From Streptomyces lateritius (lineage in GTDB: Bacteria; Actinomycetota; Actinomycetes; Streptomycetales; Streptomycetaceae), in contig NZ_BMTO01000008.1 of assembly GCF_014649715.1 (NCBI RefSeq), forward strand, positions 186,001-250,000: DNA of 64,000 nt. The letters run 5' to 3'. Below the pieces are notes generated by a model. The model made no database searches. It worked only from the letters and a program-made list of their open reading frames with translations, and had not been told where the DNA came from. The position numbers were made by a program, and so were the translations under genes. This document shows positions 59,176-64,000 of the stretch, piece after piece (position 1 is the first letter of the stretch; each line of letters starts with the position of its first letter).

Positions 59176-61002
59176 ATGCCCACGCCGCCCGAGAACCGTG
59201 AGCTCAGTCCGTTCACCGGCTGGACCCGCGCCCACTGGGAGGACCGCGCCGACCGACTCCTCCTCGCCGTACGCCCGTACGCCACGCCCCGCCACGGACT
59301 GATCGACCTGCCCGGACCCCGCCCCAGCTGGTCCGGCGTACGCTCCGACGGCCTCGAAGGCTACGCCCGCACGTTCCTCCTCGCCGCCCTTCGCGTCGCG
59401 GGCGCCCACGGCGACGACCCCCTCGGCCATCTCCCCCGCTACGCCGCGGGACTTGAGGCCGGAACCGAGGCGCCCGGCTCCACCGGGCCCGAATCCTGGC
59501 CCCTTTCGACCGACGTGCGTCAGGCCGTCGTCGAATCCGCCTCCGTCGCGCTCGCGCTGCGCCTGACCCGGCCCTGGCTCTGGGACGCCCTCGACGACCG
59601 CACCCGGCAACGCGCCGTCGACTGGCTGCTGCCCGCCCTCGCGCCCTCGCCCGTCGACAACAACTGGTGGCTCTTCGGCCTCACCGTCGCCGGCTTCCTC
59701 CAGGACGCCGGCGTCGAGACGGACCGCGCCGCCGCCGCCATCGACCGGTCCCTCGACCGCATCGAGCACTGGTACCTCGGAGAGGGCTGGTACAGCGACG
59801 GCGACAACCGCGCCTTCGACCACTACAACGCCTGGGCCCTGCACTTCTACCCCGTCCTGCACGCCCACCTCTCCGGCGACCAGGACCTCCTCGCCCGCTA
59901 CGGCCCGCGGCTGCGCGCCCAACTCGACGACCACGTCCACCTCTTCGACGCCGACGGAGCGCCCCTCCCGTACGGCCGCTCCCTCATCTACCGCTTCGCC
60001 GCCGCGGCCGCCCCCTGGCTCGGCGCCCTCACCGGCCACACGCCGCTCACCCCCGGCGCCACCCGCCGCCTCGCCTCAGGCGCCCTGCGGCACTTCCTCG
60101 ACCGCGGCGCCACCGACGAGCACGGCCTGCTCACCCTCGGCTGGTACGGCCCGCACCCACCACTCGTGCAGAGCTACTCCGGCCCCGCCTCGCCCTACTG
60201 GGCCGCCAAGGGGTTCCTCGGCCTCCTCCTCCCGGCCGGCCACCCCGTCTGGACCGACCGCGAGGAGCCGCTCCCCGCCGAGCGCGCCGACACCGTCCGC
60301 CCCGTCGCGCCGGCCGGGCTGCTCATCCATTCCACCGCGGGCGACGGACTCGTACGCCTCCACAACCACGGCAGCAACCATGTGGCCGCCCACGAAGCGG
60401 GCGGGGACGACGCCGGCTACGGCCGCTTCGCGTACTCCACCCGTACCGGACCGACCGCCCCGCCCGACCCGGCCGACAACCACTTCGCCCTGGTCGTCGA
60501 CGGCCGGGTCACCCGGCGCGGGCCCGCCGTGCCCGTCTCCACCGGCCCCTGCTGGGCCGCCTCCCTGCACACCCCGCTGCCCGGCGTCCGGGTCGTCTCC
60601 GCGACCCTCGCGCACGGCCGCGCCGAGGTCCGCGCCCACCTCGTCCTGGGCGCCCCGGAGGGAACGCCCGTACGCCAGACCGGCTGGGCCACCACCCCCG
60701 AAGGCCCCACTGCCCAGCTCCACCCGGTCCACGGCTACCCACCGGCCGCCGACCCCGTCCCCCTCACCACCGGCGCCACTCTCCAGGGCCCGAAGACCCG
60801 CACCGCGGCCCTGCACTCCACCACCAGCGGCGCCGAGTCCCTCTTCGTGTCCCTCGCCTCCCTCACCGCCGAGCCGGACCCGGCCCCCGTCACCACCCTC
60901 GCGACCGTCCAGGTCAGCGGCCGTACCCTCCACGTGACCTGGCGGGACGGCACGACCGCACGACTCACCCTCGGCCCGGAGGATCACCCGGGCGTCGGCT
61001 AA
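59176..61002 (+). CDS. DUF2264 protein
   Basis: A 608-residue soluble protein with the DUF2264 pattern: helical N-terminal two thirds rich in aromatic residues (SPFTGWTRAHWEDRADRLLLAV; VDNNWWLFGLTVAGFL; GEGWYSDGDNRAFDHYNAWALHFY), then a beta-rich end. The N-terminal part suggests an (alpha/alpha)6 barrel as in lyases and glycosidases. DUF2264 genes commonly occur in polysaccharide-use clusters; the activity is not established. No signal peptide, so it would act on imported sugar. GGGAG precedes the ATG. Confidence 0.85.
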   Translation: MPTPPENRELSPFTGWTRAHWEDRADRLLLAVRPYATPRHGLIDLPGPRPSWSGVRSDGLEGYARTFLLAALRVAGAHGDDPLGHLPRYAAGLEAGTEAPGSTGPESWPLSTDVRQAVVESASVALALRLTRPWLWDALDDRTRQRAVDWLLPALAPSPVDNNWWLFGLTVAGFLQDAGVETDRAAAAIDRSLDRIEHWYLGEGWYSDGDNRAFDHYNAWALHFYPVLHAHLSGDQDLLARYGPRLRAQLDDHVHLFDADGAPLPYGRSLIYRFAAAAAPWLGALTGHTPLTPGATRRLASGALRHFLDRGATDEHGLLTLGWYGPHPPLVQSYSGPASPYWAAKGFLGLLLPAGHPVWTDREEPLPAERADTVRPVAPAGLLIHSTAGDGLVRLHNHGSNHVAAHEAGGDDAGYGRFAYSTRTGPTAPPDPADNHFALVVDGRVTRRGPAVPVSTGPCWAASLHTPLPGVRVVSATLAHGRAEVRAHLVLGAPEGTPVRQTGWATTPEGPTAQLHPVHGYPPAADPVPLTTGATLQGPKTRTAALHSTTSGAESLFVSLASLTAEPDPAPVTTLATVQVSGRTLHVTWRDGTTARLTLGPEDHPGVG

Positions 61003-61008
61003 CACCCC

Positions 61009-61782
61009 CTACCTCGGTCCGTACGCGCGGCCCGCCCTGGAGGACACCCCTCCGAGCAGGCCGCGCGGCGCCAGCTTCACCACGCCCATCAGGGCCTTGT
61101 ACCGGGGATCGGGGATGGAGAGCGTCCGGCCCCGCGCCAGGTCGGACAGGGCCGTCGCCACCAGCTTGTCGGCGTCCAGCCACATCCAGCGCGGGATGTT
61201 GTCCGTCCCCATCCCGGCCCGTTCGTGGAACTCCGTACGGACGAAGCCCGGGCACAGCGCCATCAGCCGCACTCCGCTGCCCGCCAGGTCCCGCGCCGCG
61301 CCCTGGGTGAATTGCACCACCCACGCCTTCGACGCGCCGTACGTGCCGCGCGGCAGGAAGGCGGCCACCGAGGCCACGTTCACCACGCCGCCGCGGCCCC
61401 GCGTGCGCATGGACCGGGCCGCCGCCGACGTCAGCCGCAGCACCGCCTCGCAGTGCACCGTCAGCATCTTCAGCTCGTCGGCCATGGGCACGTCCAGGAA
61501 CTGGCCCTTGTTGCCGAAACCGGCGTTGTTCACCAGGAGGTCCACCGGCTGCCTGGGATCGGAGAGCCGGGCCTCGACCGCGGCGATCCCCTTCTCCTCG
61601 GCCAGGTCCGCCGCGAGGACCTCGGCCTCGACGCCGTGCCGGTCGTGCAGCTCGGTCGCCTGCTCCCGCAGCCTCTTCACATCGCGGGCCACGAGCACGA
61701 CATCGTGCCCGTCCGCCGCCAGTCTCCGCGCGAACGCGGCCCCGATGCCCGCCGTCGCGCCCGTAATCAGTGCAGTCGTCAT
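61009..61782 (-). CDS. Short-chain dehydrogenase/reductase
   Basis: A 257-residue SDR. NAD(P)-binding TGATAGIGAAFA, NNAG, catalytic Ser in NVASVAAF and Tyr/Lys in YGASKAW. The ATG at 61782 is the family start; the open frame runs further upstream without a start. It ends seven bases from the convergent DUF2264 gene. Substrate unknown. Confidence 0.93.
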   Translation of the reverse strand: MTTALITGATAGIGAAFARRLAADGHDVVLVARDVKRLREQATELHDRHGVEAEVLAADLAEEKGIAAVEARLSDPRQPVDLLVNNAGFGNKGQFLDVPMADELKMLTVHCEAVLRLTSAAARSMRTRGRGGVVNVASVAAFLPRGTYGASKAWVVQFTQGAARDLAGSGVRLMALCPGFVRTEFHERAGMGTDNIPRWMWLDADKLVATALSDLARGRTLSIPDPRYKALMGVVKLAPRGLLGGVSSRAGRAYGPR

Positions 61783-61882
61783 AGCGGCACGGTAGTGCCC
61801 CGCGCGAGCGCCACCGAGGCCAGTGGTGCCCGCGGACACGGCCGAGGTCGTGTCGGGCCAGGCGCGACTTCACGGACGCGGC

Positions 61883-62572
61883 CTAGGACGAGACCGGGGC
61901 CCCGGTTCCGTACTTCGCCGCGTGCGTGCGGGCGAGGGCGAGGAGACCCGGCTCCATCCACTCGGCGGCGGCCAGGGTGCTCGGCAGCAGCGCGCGGTCG
62001 GCCGTCGCGGCCCGGTGCATCAGCGCGACCGTGACCTCGTGGTCCGGCCGGCGCAGGACCGTCACCGGGTCGCCGGCCGCGAGCTCGCCCGGCTCGATCA
62101 CCCGCAGCATCGCGCCCGGGCCGGCCGTCGACCGGGTGAAGCGCCGGACCCAGCCCTGCTCCTCCACGAAGGCGGCGAAGGTGCGACAGGGGATGCGGCT
62201 CCCGGTCACTTCGAGGACCACGTCCCGGCCGATCCGCCAACGCTCCCCGATCAGGGACCCGTTCACATCGAGCCCGAGGGTGGTGAGGTTCTCCCCAAAG
62301 GAACCGTTGGCCAGCGGCCTGCCCAGTTCGGTCTCCCAGAGGTCCATGTCCTCCCGGGCGAAGGCGTACACCGCGCGGTGGTCGCCGCCGTGGAAGCGCA
62401 GGTCGCACACCGCGTCCCCGGCGACCCCGCTCGCCCCGACGCCCCGCGGGCCCGGCGCCTCGACCCGTACCGGCCCTTCGACCGGACGCTTGTCGATACC
62501 CGTCGTCCCGGACGGGGCGTCGGTGTAATCCACGGCCTTGGCCCGGCCCGCATTCACGCTCAGCACCTTCAT
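61883..62572 (-). CDS. MOSC-domain protein
   Basis: A 229-residue MOSC protein. FHGGDHRAVYAFAREDMDLWE, GSFGENLTTLGLD and the presumed metal-sulphur carrier Cys in GSRIPCRTFAAF are diagnostic. The family handles sulphur or oxo transfer with molybdenum-cofactor enzymes (YiiM-like); partner unknown. Divergent from the LysR gene by 89 bases. Confidence 0.93.
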   Translation of the reverse strand: MKVLSVNAGRAKAVDYTDAPSGTTGIDKRPVEGPVRVEAPGPRGVGASGVAGDAVCDLRFHGGDHRAVYAFAREDMDLWETELGRPLANGSFGENLTTLGLDVNGSLIGERWRIGRDVVLEVTGSRIPCRTFAAFVEEQGWVRRFTRSTAGPGAMLRVIEPGELAAGDPVTVLRRPDHEVTVALMHRAATADRALLPSTLAAAEWMEPGLLALARTHAAKYGTGAPVSS

Positions 62573-62624
62573 ACCGGCACCTTAGAGGCCCAAAGCGGAG
62601 CGCTCTCAAAGCAGCGAACGACTA

Positions 62625-62655
62625 TTGGCCGTGAATCCCAAGGTTCGCTTATGCT
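62625..62655 (+). promoter_or_regulatory. Possible leaderless promoter of the LysR gene
   Basis: TTGGCC (62625-62630), 19 bases, TATGCT (62650-62655). The -10 ends only six bases before the ATG, which would give a leaderless mRNA; there is no ribosome site. Confidence 0.4.
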
Positions 62656-62661
62656 CGACCT

Positions 62662-63555
62662 ATGATCGAGGCCCGTCATCTCCGCGTCCTGCGCGCCGTC
62701 GCCGCCACCGGCTCCTTCTCCGCCGCCGCGCGCGAACTGGGCTGCACGCAGCCCGCGGTGAGCCAGCAGATGAAGGCGCTCGAATCCTCCGCGGGCACGC
62801 CGCTGCTGATCCGGACCGGCCGGGAGATGCGCCTCACCCAGGCGGGTGAGGCCCTGGTCCGTCACGCCTCCGGGATCCTCGCCGGGCTGACGGCGGCCGA
62901 GGAGGAGGTGGCCGCCATCGCCGGACTGCGGGCGGGCCGCGTCCGCCTGGTCTCCTTCCCCAGCGGCAGCTCCACCCTGGTCCCCACCGCCCTCGCCGCG
63001 CTGCGGGCGGCGCACCCGGGCACCCGGGTCTCGCTGGTGGAGGCCGAGCCTCCGCGCTCGGTGGAGATGCTCCGGGAGGGTGACTGCGACGTGGCCCTCG
63101 CCTTCCGGTACGGAGCGGGCCCGGCCGAGTGGGACGACCTGGTGGTCCGGCCGCTGCTCGCGGACCGGCTCGTCGGCCTGGTGCCGGACGGACACCGGCT
63201 CGCGGACGCGGAGTCGGTGGGGATCGCCGAACTGGCCGGTGAATCCTGGATCGCGGGATGCCCGCGCTGCCGTCGCCAGCTGGTGGAGGTCTGTGAGGAG
63301 GCCGGCTTCACGCCGCGCATCGACTTCGCCACCGACGACTACCCGGCGGTGGTGGGGCTGGTCGGGGCCGGTCTGGGAGTGGCCGTCCTGCCGGAACTCG
63401 CCATCGAGTCGGTGCGGCCCAAGGGCGCGAGGACCGTGGCCGTGGAACCGGCCGTCGAACGCGAGATCGTCGCCCTCACGCTGCCCGATCTGGCTCAGGT
63501 GCCGGCCGTCGCCGCGACTCTGGACGAACTCTCCCGCGCGGCCACGCGCGCGTAA
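62662..63555 (+). CDS. LysR-family regulator
   Basis: A 297-residue LysR: N-terminal winged HTH (HLRVLRAVAATGSFSAAARE, GCTQPAVSQQMKALE) and a substrate-binding domain (RVRLVSFPSGSSTLVPTALAAL; PAVVGLVGAGLGVAVLPELA). It is divergent from the MOSC gene, the usual arrangement for a target, though no T-N11-A site was certain. Confidence 0.93.
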   Translation: MIEARHLRVLRAVAATGSFSAAARELGCTQPAVSQQMKALESSAGTPLLIRTGREMRLTQAGEALVRHASGILAGLTAAEEEVAAIAGLRAGRVRLVSFPSGSSTLVPTALAALRAAHPGTRVSLVEAEPPRSVEMLREGDCDVALAFRYGAGPAEWDDLVVRPLLADRLVGLVPDGHRLADAESVGIAELAGESWIAGCPRCRRQLVEVCEEAGFTPRIDFATDDYPAVVGLVGAGLGVAVLPELAIESVRPKGARTVAVEPAVEREIVALTLPDLAQVPAVAATLDELSRAATRA

Positions 63556-63596
63556 CGCCGTTCAGGTGCGGGGCCGCCGTTCACCGGCGGAATCAA

Positions 63597-63625
63597 GGGG
63601 CCGGGCGGGGGCGTTTCCCGGCCCC
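63597..63625. terminator. Hairpin between LysR and whiD
   Basis: A perfect 9-bp stem GGGGCCGGG/CCCGGCCCC with an 11-base loop in the gap between convergent genes, followed on the plus side by GTTCTC. Confidence 0.65.
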
Positions 63626-63688
63626 GTTCTCTCGACTGCCGCGAACTGCTCTTCCCTTGCCGTGCAGATGCCGTGCAGAAACGTTCCT

Positions 63689-64000
63689 TCAGGCGTGTCC
63701 CACGCCTGCCGAACTCGATGCCGATGCCGTGGTCGATGGGCTGGCCGCCGCCGTGATCAGGCGATTTCGGGCACGTCCCATGAGCTCTTCGCGTTCGTCC
63801 TCGGTGAGGCCGCCCCATACGCCGTAGGGCTCCCGTACCGCGAGTGCGTGTGCCGCACACTCCGCGCGTACCGGGCACCGCATGCAGACCTCTTTCGCCG
63901 AGTTCTCACGCGCACTCCGTGCCGCGCCGCGCTCTCCCTCGGGGTGGAAGAACAGGGAGCTGTCCACCCCGCGGCAGGCCGCGAGGAGTTGCCAGTCCCA
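63689..64000 (-). CDS. whiD: WhiD, WhiB-like [4Fe-4S] developmental regulator (5' end outside window)
   Basis: The gene runs off the right edge; the visible 103 residues begin WDWQLLAACRGVDSSLFFHP. The four cluster-binding cysteines are present, and if the missing N-terminus has the 14 residues expected for WhiD they are C23, C53, C56 and C62. The GVWGG turn (PYGVWGGLTEDE) and a basic C-terminus follow. WhiD is needed for late sporulation in S. coelicolor. The first in-frame GTG inside the window (63967) is not the true start, as it would lose the first Cys. Confidence 0.85.
   Translation of the reverse strand, partial: WDWQLLAACRGVDSSLFFHPEGERGAARSARENSAKEVCMRCPVRAECAAHALAVREPYGVWGGLTEDEREELMGRARNRLITAAASPSTTASASSSAGVGHA

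Noticed and set aside
52893..63555. A secondary-metabolite gene cluster
   Set aside because: SDR, SnoaL-like and dehydrogenase genes are present, but there is no synthase, carrier protein or tailoring set; the sugar-uptake interpretation explains most of the genes.
1..64000. CRISPR arrays, insertion sequences, tRNA or rRNA genes
   Set aside because: No spaced direct-repeat array, transposase or cloverleaf was found on reading the window; small RNAs cannot be excluded by eye.

Overview
High-GC actinobacterial chromosome, almost certainly Streptomyces. The reasons are GTG/TTG starts, dense operons with 1-4 base overlaps, a WhiB-family protein whose cysteines match WhiD (C23, C53, C56, C62), a groES-groEL1 operon with two CIRCE elements and a His-rich GroEL tail, a zinc-type S14, and the ribosomal superoperon without rpsD between rpsK and rpoA. 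No tRNA, rRNA, insertion sequence, integrase or CRISPR array was seen.

Layout. 1-408: tail of an XRE/DUF5753 regulator and its DUF397 partner. 491-6279 (minus): a five-gene type VII secretion (T7SS)-linked polymorphic toxin locus, in transcription order an SseB-domain protein, a WXG-like helical protein, a 753-residue ADP-ribosyltransferase toxin with an N-terminal T7SS-type module, an ADP-ribosylglycohydrolase with a 140-residue N-terminal extension, and a papain-fold/YrhB-like protein. 6460-23135: the S10-spc-alpha superoperon (rpsJ to rplQ, with secY, adk, map, infA and rpoA), then truA. 23997-29356: a membrane-anchored hypothetical protein, an ABC-F ATPase, rplM-rpsI and glmM. 29520-34908: a DUF389 protein, coaA, a lipoprotein, glmS and acpS. 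35024-36209: a TetR/SRPBCC pair with a perfect palindromic operator. 36450-44670: NAD(P)HX repair, alr, an alpha/beta hydrolase and the t6A genes tsaE, tsaB, rimI and tsaD, interrupted by a 53-codon ORF behind an iron-box-like palindrome and a YkuD-like protein lacking its Cys. 44707-50525: two NodB-type lipoproteins, a DGPF/ECF42 sigma pair, a membrane protein and a THUMP-like methyltransferase. 50557-52863: groES-groEL1. 52893-63555: accessory metabolism with a carbohydrate ABC importer, a DeoR/LacI hybrid regulator, DUF2264, a D-2-hydroxyacid dehydrogenase, SDR, MOSC and LysR genes. 63689-64000: whiD, cut by the window edge.

How the genes work together. The central block supplies ribosomal proteins, the SecY channel, initiation factor 1, Met aminopeptidase and RNA polymerase alpha. 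glmS and glmM (UDP-GlcNAc precursors) and alr (D-Ala) feed cell-wall synthesis; TsaB/D/E make tRNA t6A37. The two most interesting systems are the ART toxin with its ADP-ribosylhydrolase, probably an effector-immunity pair that adds and removes the same modification, and the sugar-uptake cluster, where the same inverted repeat (TGATCGAA-N10-TTCGATCA) lies in front of both the solute-binding-protein operon and the divergent DUF2264 gene.
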